Origin: Streptomyces sp. Je 1-369
GTDB taxonomy: Bacteria; Actinomycetota; Actinomycetes; Streptomycetales; Streptomycetaceae
Direction: 5' to 3'
Length of the DNA stretch: 64,000 bases
Assembly: GCF_026810505.1 (NCBI RefSeq)
Contig: NZ_CP101750.1
Coordinates: forward strand, 5,017,501 to 5,081,500
This document shows positions 11,326 through 18,952 of the stretch, one piece after another. The notes beneath the pieces were generated by a model. The model made no database searches, had not been told where the DNA came from, and saw nothing but the letters and a program-made list of their open reading frames with translations. Position 1 is the first letter of the stretch. Every line of letters starts with the position of its first letter. Both the position numbers and the translations under genes were made by a program.

Positions 11326-11365
11326 ACGGTGTTCTTATGGGCTAGAGGGTGTTCTTCTGGGCGTG

Positions 11366-11417
11366 GGTACGCGGCTGGGGCGCCCTCCTCACCAGGAGGG
11401 CGCCCCAGCCGCGTACC
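11366..11417. terminator. bidirectional terminator between the acyltransferase and rsbN genes
   Basis: A perfect 24-bp stem (GGTACGCGGCTGGGGCGCCC plus TCCT) with loop CACC lies exactly between two convergent genes and ends eight bases from the rsbN stop codon. It can serve both strands. Confidence 0.93.
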
Positions 11418-11425
11418 GGCAAGGA

Positions 11426-12679
11426 CTAGTTCGCGTCCTCGCCCTTGATGCCGAGCTCCGGGAGCTGGAGGCCGGGCAGGAGCGGGGGCAGCGTCACGTC
11501 CGGCTCGGCCGGGGAGCTGTGGCGGCCGGGTTTGCTCTTGCCGTCCGAGGGCTCCGGGCTGGTCTTCTCGTCCGGTGGGTCGAGGAGGCCGCCGGTGGTG
11601 CCGCCGAGGAGGCCGTCGTCCTTGCGGTCCGACGTGGAGGGCTTCGGCTTGCTGTCGCTGCCCGTCCCGCTGTGGTGGGAACTGCCGCCGCCCGAGGGGT
11701 GGGAGGGACGGCCGTCGGAGCTGTCGGAGCCGCTGGGGCCACGTGACGTACGCCCTGTGGAGCCGCCCTTCTCCGGCGCGCTGGGCAGGAGGGAGCGCAG
11801 CGGGTCGACCTCTTCGTCTATGGCGTCGAAGACGGAGTTCACCTGCTCTCCGACGTCGCCCAGCTGGACGGGCAGGCGTCCCTTGAGGTCGGTCCATGCC
11901 TCGCGGTGCGACCGGGAGAACGCGGACAGCGCCTGGATGGGGCCCAGGGAGCCGTCGCGTTCGTACGCCTCGAGGAGCAGGCGGTGGCCCTCCGCGGCGT
12001 CGTGCCGCATGCCGGAGAGGGCTCGCCTGACCTCGCCGAGGGACTCGTGGTCCAGGGCGCCGGAGCGGCCCCGCTCCATGAGCCTGCGGGCTTCGTTCAG
12101 GCGGGTCGACGCGTGGTCCAGGTAGATCTGGCCGCGGTCGGTGTCGTCGTCGGCCAGGCCCAGCTTGAAGTCCTCCATGCCGCGCTTGAGGCCGTACAAC
12201 GAATCGCCGGGGAGCGCGTCGGAGCTGGCCGCGGCCACTCCGCCGAACGCGCCCGCGGCGACGCCGACGGTGAGGCCGCCCGCCGCGATGCCCTTGGACA
12301 GGCGGGAGCGCGGCCGCAACTTCCGCAGAGCACCCGCCCGGTGAGCACCCTTGCGGGACCGCTGCTCGGGCACGGCGGGACTGCCGCCCTCGAGGAACAT
12401 GGCTTCCATCGCGGCCACGAGCTGGGCGCGCTGGACGACCTTGACCTCGGGGTCCAGGGCGGGCTTTGGCAGCGCGTCGAGACCGTCCGCCAGGGCCAGC
12501 ATGCGGCTCTGCTCGGACGGTTCGGCGCGGCCGGTGGTTTCGGGGGACTCCACGGGTGCGGCCGCGGGTACGGGCGTGGAGTCCACGGACTGCTCGGCCG
12601 CCGGACCCTGGTCGGAATGCTCCTCCAGGGCCTGGGCGAAGGCGTTCGCCCGCCGGTGGGCCGATACGTTCGCGATCAC
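11426..12679 (-). CDS. rsbN: RsbN, membrane anti-sigma factor for BldN
   Basis: A 417-residue single-pass membrane protein. The cytoplasmic N-terminal domain (about 1-120) carries the sigma-binding region, with SRMLALADGLDALPKP and VQRAQLVAAMEAMF. A membrane segment lies at about 130-152 (GIAAGGLTVGVAAGAFGG). It is followed by DSLYGLKRGMEDFKLGL and helical outer repeats (DUF5667-like), and a Ser/Gly/Pro-rich tail. In Streptomyces venezuelae RsbN sequesters sigma-BldN, and its gene is itself a sigma-BldN target. The GTG start is fixed by AGGAGGT eight bases upstream. It lies directly downstream of bldN on the same strand, with its own promoter at 12810-12838. Confidence 0.92.
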   Translation of the reverse strand: MIANVSAHRRANAFAQALEEHSDQGPAAEQSVDSTPVPAAAPVESPETTGRAEPSEQSRMLALADGLDALPKPALDPEVKVVQRAQLVAAMEAMFLEGGSPAVPEQRSRKGAHRAGALRKLRPRSRLSKGIAAGGLTVGVAAGAFGGVAAASSDALPGDSLYGLKRGMEDFKLGLADDDTDRGQIYLDHASTRLNEARRLMERGRSGALDHESLGEVRRALSGMRHDAAEGHRLLLEAYERDGSLGPIQALSAFSRSHREAWTDLKGRLPVQLGDVGEQVNSVFDAIDEEVDPLRSLLPSAPEKGGSTGRTSRGPSGSDSSDGRPSHPSGGGSSHHSGTGSDSKPKPSTSDRKDDGLLGGTTGGLLDPPDEKTSPEPSDGKSKPGRHSSPAEPDVTLPPLLPGLQLPELGIKGEDAN

Positions 12680-12809
12680 TGGCGGCACCTCCTCTCGTCA
12701 AGACGGTCGACTCCCCAGGGGGTCCTGAGGGTTGCATGTCCTGACCATTTCCACACGATCGGGTGAGCGGAGCCAGCCAGGTAGCGACCACAGGGAGCCT
12801 GCATCCCGC

Positions 12810-12838
12810 ACAACGAGCGTCGCGGCACTTGGGTTACG
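12810..12838 (-). promoter_or_regulatory. sigma-BldN-type promoter of rsbN
   Basis: Read on the minus strand, CGTAAC (12838-12833) is followed after 17 bases by CGTTGT (12815-12810). The known sigma-BldN target bldMp1 has CGTAAC and CGTTGA. This element lies in the 238-bp gap between bldN and rsbN and predicts a leader of about 125 bases. Confidence 0.7.
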
Positions 12839-12917
12839 GACGACAGATGATCGGACCGCGACAATTCCGTGGCGCCCATCTGGCCGCCACGGATGGCGAG
12901 TTGGGCGCTACGGAGCG

Positions 12918-13712
12918 CTAACGGGCGTCGTCGGGCAGGAGTCGGGCCAGTGTGCGCACCGCGCGGTACTGGAGTGTTTTGATCGCGCCCTCGTTCTTGC
13001 CCATGACCCGCGCGGTCTCGGCGACGGAGAGGCCCTGGAGGAAGCGCAGGGTCACGCACTCCTGCTGCTGGGGGTTGAGTCGGCGGACGGCTTCGAGGAG
13101 GGCGGCGTTCGAGAGGGACTCCAGGACGGAGTCCTCGGGGCTGCGCTCGACTTCGTTGGCGTCGAGCATTTCGCCGGTGGTCACCTCGAGGCGGAATCGG
13201 CTCGATTTGAAGTGGTCGGCGACCAGGTTGCGCGCGATCGTGACCAGCCAGGCGCCGAAATCGCGGCCCTGCCAGGTGAAGGTGCCGATGCGGCGGAGGG
13301 CGCGCAGAAAGGTCTCACTAGTGAGGTCCTCGGCGGTCGCCTTGCCGCCGACGCGGTAGTAGATGTAGCGGTAGACCGTGTCGCTGTACTGGTCGTAGAG
13401 GCGTCCGAAGGCGTCGGACTCGCCGGCCTGGGCACGTTCGACCAGGTCCATCATGCGTGCGCTGTCGCTGTCCGCCGCGGGGCGGCGGGGGGTGGGGGCC
13501 GAGGTGGCGGCAGCGGAACCGGAACGGGCCCGTCTGCTGACTGCCGCACCGCCGTTCGCCAGGGCATAGCAGGGCCCGGCGGGTGCGGGGACGGCAAGGG
13601 CGGGGACGGCGGGGACGGCGTACGCGGTGGGGACGAAGCCGCGCAAGCGGTCGATGACCGTTGCGCGCAGCGTAGCCAGGCCCGAGGCGTCAACCCCGAC
13701 GTGTGGGTACAC
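12918..13712 (-). CDS. bldN: BldN, developmental ECF sigma factor (made as a pro-protein)
   Basis: A 264-residue ECF sigma factor needed for aerial hyphae formation. Residues 1-86 are the long N-terminal extension, starting MYPHVGVDASGLATLRATVI and rich in Ala/Pro, that is removed by proteolysis in S. coelicolor. Sigma region 2 starts near Met87 (MMDLVERAQAGESDAFGRLY, TAEDLTSETFLRALRR). Region 4 is LNPQQQECVTLRFLQGLSVAETARVMGKNEGAIKTLQ. The start is GTG 13712. It sits upstream of rsbN, the gene for its anti-sigma factor. Confidence 0.97.
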   Translation of the reverse strand: MYPHVGVDASGLATLRATVIDRLRGFVPTAYAVPAVPALAVPAPAGPCYALANGGAAVSRRARSGSAAATSAPTPRRPAADSDSARMMDLVERAQAGESDAFGRLYDQYSDTVYRYIYYRVGGKATAEDLTSETFLRALRRIGTFTWQGRDFGAWLVTIARNLVADHFKSSRFRLEVTTGEMLDANEVERSPEDSVLESLSNAALLEAVRRLNPQQQECVTLRFLQGLSVAETARVMGKNEGAIKTLQYRAVRTLARLLPDDAR

Positions 13713-14049
13713 GGGACTCCCAGAGGCAGAGCTTCCATCACGTGCAGTGCGGGACCGTTCACCCGTCGTAGCGACGTGCGGGGTCCCTTATGCGTCTGAG
13801 GAGAATAACGCTTCGTACAGGCAGCGCTACACCCAGTTGCTCAAATCATCGATTACGTCGCTTCTGTAACCCATTGGCGCCCGGTCAAGTACCGCAGAGT
13901 GACCGCTTATTGATCGAATCAGTTCACATTCCGTGTCGGCCTGAGGCGTGTTGTGGCCGAGTGCTACCGGCGTGACTGGCGGCAGGCGTGGCGGGGTAGG
14001 ACCGACGGAATGCTCGGGGCGGAGCGTGCGCGCAGGGCGAAATGCGAGG
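13713..14049. other. 337-bp upstream region of bldN
   Basis: No gene is seen. It is more AT-rich than its surroundings between 13780 and 13940. It holds the BldD-type box at 13890-13902, abutting a TTGACC hexamer on the minus strand (13889-13884), which suggests the bldN promoter. The mRNA leader of bldN would then be about 150 bases long. The region also separates the bldN unit from the end of the HAD gene at 14050. Confidence 0.6.
13890..13902 (-). promoter_or_regulatory. candidate BldD box upstream of bldN
   Basis: On the minus strand the sequence is TCACTCTGCGGTA. It matches eight of the nine fixed positions of the BldD consensus TNACNC(A/T)GNGTNA. bldN is an established BldD target in S. 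coelicolor. The box lies 178 bases before the start codon. Confidence 0.55.
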
Positions 14050-15003
14050 TCAGTGGCGGCGGCGGTGCAGGGCGACGGCCGCGGCGGCGCCGCCCGCGAG
14101 CGCGCCGACACCGGCGGCGGCGGGGATGCCGACCTTCGCGGCCTTGCGGCCCGTGCGGTAGTCCCGCAGCCGCCAGTCCCGATCGCGGGCGTGCTTGCGC
14201 AGCTTGGCGTCGGGGTTGATCGCGTACGGGTGCCCGACGAGGGAGAGCATCGGGATGTCGTTGTGCGAGTCGCTGTACGCGGCACAGCGGCCCAGGTCCA
14301 GGCCCTCGGCGGCGGCCAGCGCGCGGACGGCCTCGGCCTTCGCGGGGCCGTGCAGGGGCTCGCCGACGAGCTTTCCGGTGTAGACCCCGCCGACGGACTC
14401 GGCGACGGTGCCGAGGGCGCCGGTCAGGCCGAGGCGGCGGGCGATGACCGTGGCGATCTCCACCGGCGCGGCGGTGACCAGCCAGACCTTCTGGCCCGCG
14501 TCGAGGTGGGCCTGGGCGAGGGCGCGGGTACCGGGCCAGATGCGCTCCGCCATGTACTCGTCGTAGATCTCCTCGCCGATGGACATCAGCTCGGCGACCC
14601 GGTGGCCCTTGACGATGGACAGGGCGCTGTCGCGTGCGTCCTGCATGTGCTCGGGGTCCTCGACGCCCGCGAGCCGGAACCAGGCCTGCTGCCAGGCGAA
14701 GCGGAACAGCTCCTGGCGCTCGAAGAACTTGCGCTTGTAGAGCCCGCGGCCGAAGTGGAAGATCGCGGCGCCCTGCATCACGGTGTTGTCGAGGTCGAAG
14801 AAGGCGGCGGCCTTGTCGTCGCCGACGACGGGGAACTCCGGTTCCTGCTCGCCTTCGTCAGGCGCGGCCTGTGCGGCGAGGGCGTCGAGCTCCTCCTGCT
14901 CCTGGGAGGACTTGCGCGCTGCCTCAGCCGAGGCCTCGCCTGCCAACACGCTCCGCGCCGTGGCGGAGCGCCTACGGGGGGTGAGCCATCCGAGAGCGGC
15001 CAT
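14050..15003 (-). CDS. HAD-IB phosphatase, SerB-like
   Basis: A 317-residue HAD phosphatase. The catalytic motif is [13 protein letters not shown], followed by the helical cap [17 protein letters not shown]. Then come VTAAPVEIA (motif II) and [20 protein letters not shown] (motifs III/IV, with the metal-binding SDSHND). These features belong to the SerB-like subclass IB that dephosphorylates phosphoserine or small phosphates. A hydrophobic Ala/Gly stretch near residues 290-312, followed by RRRH, suggests a C-terminal membrane anchor. The first 65 residues are a polar Gln/Glu/Ala-rich extension. The ATG at 15003 is the last good start of the frame. Confidence 0.85.
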   Translation of the reverse strand: MAALGWLTPRRRSATARSVLAGEASAEAARKSSQEQEELDALAAQAAPDEGEQEPEFPVVGDDKAAAFFDLDNTVMQGAAIFHFGRGLYKRKFFERQELFRFAWQQAWFRLAGVEDPEHMQDARDSALSIVKGHRVAELMSIGEEIYDEYMAERIWPGTRALAQAHLDAGQKVWLVTAAPVEIATVIARRLGLTGALGTVAESVGGVYTGKLVGEPLHGPAKAEAVRALAAAEGLDLGRCAAYSDSHNDIPMLSLVGHPYAINPDAKLRKHARDRDWRLRDYRTGRKAAKVGIPAAAGVGALAGGAAAAVALHRRRH

Positions 15004-15106
15004 GCCGTGAGCATAGCCAGTTTGTTCGGTGGTTCCGGAGTCGGGAGGAATCGGGCCTGTGAACTCTCTGTGTCCGGGCCGTGGGAGGGCGGGTGAGAAT
15101 GGCGGC

Positions 15107-15409
15107 ATGAGCCCGATCTTTCGTCGTAGCAGCGGTCGTACGAGCGGTCGTACGGAGAAGAAGAAGCCGCGGGAGCGGCTGGTCACCCTCATCGGGAAGC
15201 CGGGGTGCCATCTGTGCGATGACGCACAGTCGGTGATCGAGAAAGTCTGCGGGGAGCTCGGCACCCCGTGGGAGAAGAAGGACATCACGCGGGACGAGGA
15301 GCTCCACCGGGCCTACTGGGAGCAGATTCCCGTCGTCCTCGTGGACGGGGAGCAGCACACCTTCTGGCGCGTGGACGAGGTGCGGCTGCGGCGCGAGCTC
15401 GACGGGTAG
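15107..15409 (+). CDS. glutaredoxin family protein
   Basis: A 100-residue thioredoxin-fold protein. [20 protein letters not shown] holds a CxxC redox pair (Cys34, Cys37). [21 protein letters not shown] contains the cis-proline of the fold. It belongs to the glutaredoxin-like (DUF836-type) group. It lies just before the Rex regulator gene, on the same strand but separated by 305 bases. The ATG start is preceded by GGAGGG-like sequence. The longer in-frame start at 15029 overlaps the divergent HAD promoter and is less likely. Confidence 0.8.
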   Translation: MSPIFRRSSGRTSGRTEKKKPRERLVTLIGKPGCHLCDDAQSVIEKVCGELGTPWEKKDITRDEELHRAYWEQIPVVLVDGEQHTFWRVDEVRLRRELDG

Positions 15410-15714
15410 GGCCGTCCGGCACTGACCGGTCAGTACAAAGTGCCCGCGAAGTCGATTACGCTTTAGGGCGGTTTTGGTCTCGGGGGCGACGATCGTGAGG
15501 AGAGTGTGCGGTTTTGCCCCCATCAAATGAGCAACGACACCGCCCGCGCGCCGGTTCCACGATCGTGCGCCGGGAGTGCGTGACCCCGGTCACGTTGGCC
15601 GGGCAAATCGGACACCATCTTTGTGCACGCGTTCACAAAGACATAGCCTGCATTCGACGGGGCGGTCTGGGGACGAGTGACCGCCTGCAGCCCCGCTCTA
15701 CCCGCAGGAGCACC
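15410..15714. other. 305-bp promoter region of the rex-hemACD operon
   Basis: No gene is seen. The Rex operator at 15621-15638 lies 77 bases before the rex start codon. The frame continues open upstream of rex to 15514, but that part has no family similarity. Confidence 0.7.
15621..15638. promoter_or_regulatory. Rex operator (ROP)
   Basis: TTGTGCACGCGTTCACAA matches the Rex consensus TTGTGAANNNNTTCACAA, with one altered base in the left arm. Rex bound to NAD+ represses, and NADH releases it. In S. coelicolor the rex-hemACD operon carries such a site and is autoregulated. Confidence 0.85.
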
Positions 15715-16470
15715 GTGGCAACTGGCCGAACTCACCGACCGGCGACCCGCAGCCGAGGAATTCCCGAGGCCACCGTCGCCAGGCTTCCGCTGTACCTCCG
15801 AGCCCTCACCGCACTGTCGGAGCGCTCGGTGCCCACGGTCTCCTCCGAGGAGCTCGCGGCCGCCGCGGGAGTCAACTCCGCGAAGCTGCGCAAGGACTTC
15901 TCGTACCTGGGTTCCTACGGGACGCGCGGCGTCGGCTACGACGTCGAGTATCTCGTCTACCAGATCTCCCGTGAACTCGGTCTCACCCAGGACTGGCCGG
16001 TTGTCATCGTCGGCATCGGTAACCTCGGCGCCGCGCTCGCCAACTACGGCGGGTTCGCCTCGCGCGGGTTCCGTGTCGCCGCGCTCATCGACGCCGACCC
16101 CGCGATGGCGGGCACTCCTGTCGCGGGCATGCCGGTGCAGCACACCGACGAGCTCGAAAAGATCATCAGCGACAACGGCGTCTCGATCGGCGTGATCTCG
16201 ACCCCCGCAGGCGCGGCCCAGCAGGTCTGCGAGCGGCTCGTCGCCGCCGGTGTGACCTCCATCCTGAACTTCGCGCCGACGGTCCTCTCCGTGCCGGACG
16301 GCGTCGACGTGCGCAAGGTCGACCTCTCCATCGAGCTGCAGATCCTCGCCTTCCACGAGCAGCGCAAGGCCGGTGAGGACGCCGCCCACGAGGGCCCCGT
16401 CCCGCCCGTCTCCGCCAAGCAGCAGCGCAAGGGACCCGACGGGGACGTCCCCGCCGTGATGCCGGCATGA
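15715..16470 (+). CDS. rex: Rex, redox-sensing transcriptional repressor
   Basis: A 251-residue protein. The N-terminal winged helix (about 15-85) includes IPEATVARLPLYLRAL, the recognition segment AAGVNSAKLRKDFSYLG, and the wing GTRGVGYDVEYL. A Rossmann domain follows with VVIVGIGNLGAALANYGGF as the dinucleotide-binding loop, then AALIDADPAMAG. The C-terminal helix of the domain-swapped dimer ends near FHEQRKAG. It senses the NADH/NAD+ ratio and controls respiratory genes. GTG 15715 has AGGAG five bases upstream. The gene overlaps hemA by four bases. Confidence 0.96.
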   Translation: MATGRTHRPATRSRGIPEATVARLPLYLRALTALSERSVPTVSSEELAAAAGVNSAKLRKDFSYLGSYGTRGVGYDVEYLVYQISRELGLTQDWPVVIVGIGNLGAALANYGGFASRGFRVAALIDADPAMAGTPVAGMPVQHTDELEKIISDNGVSIGVISTPAGAAQQVCERLVAAGVTSILNFAPTVLSVPDGVDVRKVDLSIELQILAFHEQRKAGEDAAHEGPVPPVSAKQQRKGPDGDVPAVMPA

Positions 16471-17996
16471 GTCTCCTGGTCGTGGGGCTGAGTCACCGCA
16501 GCGCCCCGGTGAGCGTCCTGGAGCGCGCCGCGCTCTCCGTCGACGCGCAGGCCAAGCTTCTGCAGGACACCCTGGCCGCCGAGCCCGCCGCCGAGGCGGC
16601 CGTGCTCGCCACCTGCAACCGCATCGAGCTCTACGCCGACGTGGACAAGTTCCACGCGGGCGTCGCCGAGCTGTCCACGCTGCTCGCGCAGCACAGCGGC
16701 GTCGGCCTTGAGGAGCTCACTCCTTATCTGTACGTCCACTACGAGGACCGTGCCGTCCACCACCTGTTCTCGGTGGCGTGCGGACTCGACTCGATGGTCG
16801 TCGGCGAAGGCCAGATCCTCGGCCAGATAAAGGACGCCCTGGCGCGCTCGCAGGAGCTGCACACCGCGGGCAAGCTCCTCAACGACCTCTTCCAGCAGGC
16901 CCTGCGGGTCGGCAAGCGCGCGCACTCCGAGACCGGCATCGACCGGGCAGGGCAGTCGCTCGTGACGTTCGGCCTCGAGCAGCTCGCCGAGGGCGGGTCC
17001 GTGGAGAACTGGGCCGAGGGCAAGCGCGCCCTGGTGATCGGTGCGGGCTCGATGTCCTCGCTGGCCGCGGCGACGCTCGCGCGCGCGGGCGTCCGCGAGC
17101 TCGTCATCGCCAACCGCACGCAGGAGCGGGCCCGGCGCCTCGCGGAGATCCTCGCGGACTCCGGCACCGAGGCCCTGGCACGCGCCGTCCCCATGGCCGA
17201 CGTGGCCGATGAACTGACACGTGCAGACGTGGTCGTCTCCTGCACCGGCGCGACCGGACTCGTGCTCACCGCCGAGGCCGTCGCCACCGCGGTGGGCGGA
17301 GCGACCCCCGCACCGGCCGTGCGCGACACTCCCGCGCCCTCCGCCGACCCGGCCGCCGGTACCGCCGGAGGCGACGCCACTGGCTTCGAACAGCACGCCG
17401 CGTGGCTGGAGAAGGCGCGGGGCGACGGCCCGGCGCCGGTCGCCGCGCGGGACGGCGGCGCCCCCCAAGGGCGTACGACGTCACTCGCCCTCCTCGACCT
17501 CGCCATGCCGCGCGACATCGACGCGGCCGTGCACCGCATCGACGGGGTCCGCCTCGTCGACATCGAGTCGCTCGCCGAGGCGTCCGCGGACGCCCCGATG
17601 GCCGACGACGTGGAGAAGGTGCGCGGCATCGTCTCCGACGAGGTCGCCGCCTTCGGCGCCGCCCAGCGCGCCGCGCACATCACGCCGACCGTGGTCGCCC
17701 TGCGCACCATGGCCGCCGACGTGGTGGCCGGCGAGATGACCCGGCTCGAAGGACGGCTGCCGGGCCTGGAGGACAAGCAACGCGCGGAGATCACGCAGAC
17801 CGTCCGCCGCGTCGTCGACAAGCTGCTGCACGCACCCACGGTGCGGGTCAAGCAGCTGGCGAGCGAGCCCGGCGGCGCCGGGTACGCGGACGCGCTGCGC
17901 ACGCTCTTCGACCTCGACCCGCAGACGGTCGCGGCGGTCAGCAGGGCTGACCACATGAACAACGAGAACGACGACCCGAATAGAGGCCGGGCATGA
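16467..17996 (+). CDS. hemA: glutamyl-tRNA reductase
   Basis: A 509-residue NADPH-dependent enzyme that makes glutamate-1-semialdehyde from glutamyl-tRNA, the first step of the C5 heme pathway. The catalytic Cys50 lies in LATCNRIELY, and the N-terminal GLSHRSAPVSVLERAAL is conserved. GAGSMSSLAAATLARAG is the NADPH loop. The C-terminal dimerisation helices run from about residue 400. The length exceeds the usual 420-430 because of an Ala/Pro/Gly-rich insertion at about 270-330 within the NADPH domain, a feature also known from Streptomyces. It overlaps rex and hemC by four bases each. Confidence 0.96.
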   Translation: MSLLVVGLSHRSAPVSVLERAALSVDAQAKLLQDTLAAEPAAEAAVLATCNRIELYADVDKFHAGVAELSTLLAQHSGVGLEELTPYLYVHYEDRAVHHLFSVACGLDSMVVGEGQILGQIKDALARSQELHTAGKLLNDLFQQALRVGKRAHSETGIDRAGQSLVTFGLEQLAEGGSVENWAEGKRALVIGAGSMSSLAAATLARAGVRELVIANRTQERARRLAEILADSGTEALARAVPMADVADELTRADVVVSCTGATGLVLTAEAVATAVGGATPAPAVRDTPAPSADPAAGTAGGDATGFEQHAAWLEKARGDGPAPVAARDGGAPQGRTTSLALLDLAMPRDIDAAVHRIDGVRLVDIESLAEASADAPMADDVEKVRGIVSDEVAAFGAAQRAAHITPTVVALRTMAADVVAGEMTRLEGRLPGLEDKQRAEITQTVRRVVDKLLHAPTVRVKQLASEPGGAGYADALRTLFDLDPQTVAAVSRADHMNNENDDPNRGRA

Positions 17997-18952
17997 CCGA
18001 GAGGGCCTATCGACTCGGGACCAGGCGCAGCAAGCTGGCCATGACCCAGTCCGGCCACGTGGCCGAGGCGGTCCAGAAGCTGACGGGGCGTCCCGTCGAG
18101 CTCGTGGAGATCACGACGTACGGCGACACCTCGCGCGAGCACCTCGCGCAGATCGGTGGCACCGGCGTCTTCGTCGCCGCGCTGCGCGAGGCGCTGGCCA
18201 GTGGCGAGGTCGACTTCGCCGTCCACTCGCTCAAGGACCTGCCCACCGCGCAGCCCGCCGAGCTCACCCTCGCCGCCGTGCCGGTCCGTGAGGACCCGCG
18301 CGACGCGCTGGTGGCGCGCGACGGCCTGACCTTCGCGGAGCTGCCCGACGGCGCCCGCGTGGGCACGGGTTCGCCGCGCCGCATGGCGCAGCTGAACGCC
18401 TACGCGCGCAACCACGGCATGTCCATCCGGACCGTGCCGATCCGCGGGAACGTCGACACCCGCATCGGATACGTGCACAAGGGCGAGCTCGACGCCGTCG
18501 TCCTCGCCGCCGCCGGACTCAACCGCGTCGGCAGGGCCGGCGAGGTGACCGAGCTCCTGTCGGTCGACACTGTTCTGCCCGCCCCCGGCCAGGGGGCACT
18601 GGCGGTCGAGTGTGCCGCGCACAACGCGTCACTCGCCGCCGCGCTCGCCGAGCTCGACGACCCGTACACCCGGGCCGCCGTGACCGCCGAGCGATCCCTG
18701 CTCGCCGCCCTGGAAGCCGGCTGCAGCGCGCCCGTGGGCGCGTTGGCCGACCTCTTGGCCGACGGGCAGATTGTCAAGGAGATGCGCCTGCGCGGCGTCG
18801 TCGGTACGACCGACGGCTCGTCGCTGGTGCAGCTGTCCACCACCGGTCCCGTGCCCGAGACGGAGACCCAAGCCATGGCGCTGGGCCGCGAACTCGCGGC
18901 CGAGATGCTCGCCAAGGGCGCGGCCGGTCTGATGGGGGAGCGAGCACTTTGA
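17993..18952 (+). CDS. hemC: hydroxymethylbilane synthase (porphobilinogen deaminase)
   Basis: A 319-residue enzyme that joins four porphobilinogen units. Substrate-binding arginines lie in RLGTRRSKLAM, GSPRRMAQL and IRGNVDTRI. The dipyrromethane cofactor is carried on Cys244 in ALEAGCSAPVGA. HSLKDLPT contains the catalytic Asp region. The length is normal. It overlaps hemA and hemD by four bases each, so translation of the operon is coupled. Confidence 0.97.
   Translation: MTERAYRLGTRRSKLAMTQSGHVAEAVQKLTGRPVELVEITTYGDTSREHLAQIGGTGVFVAALREALASGEVDFAVHSLKDLPTAQPAELTLAAVPVREDPRDALVARDGLTFAELPDGARVGTGSPRRMAQLNAYARNHGMSIRTVPIRGNVDTRIGYVHKGELDAVVLAAAGLNRVGRAGEVTELLSVDTVLPAPGQGALAVECAAHNASLAAALAELDDPYTRAAVTAERSLLAALEAGCSAPVGALADLLADGQIVKEMRLRGVVGTTDGSSLVQLSTTGPVPETETQAMALGRELAAEMLAKGAAGLMGERAL

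Noticed and set aside
12680..12917. Small gene between bldN and rsbN
   Set aside because: The plus-strand frames there are antisense to known genes or promoter DNA. A promoter explains the gap.
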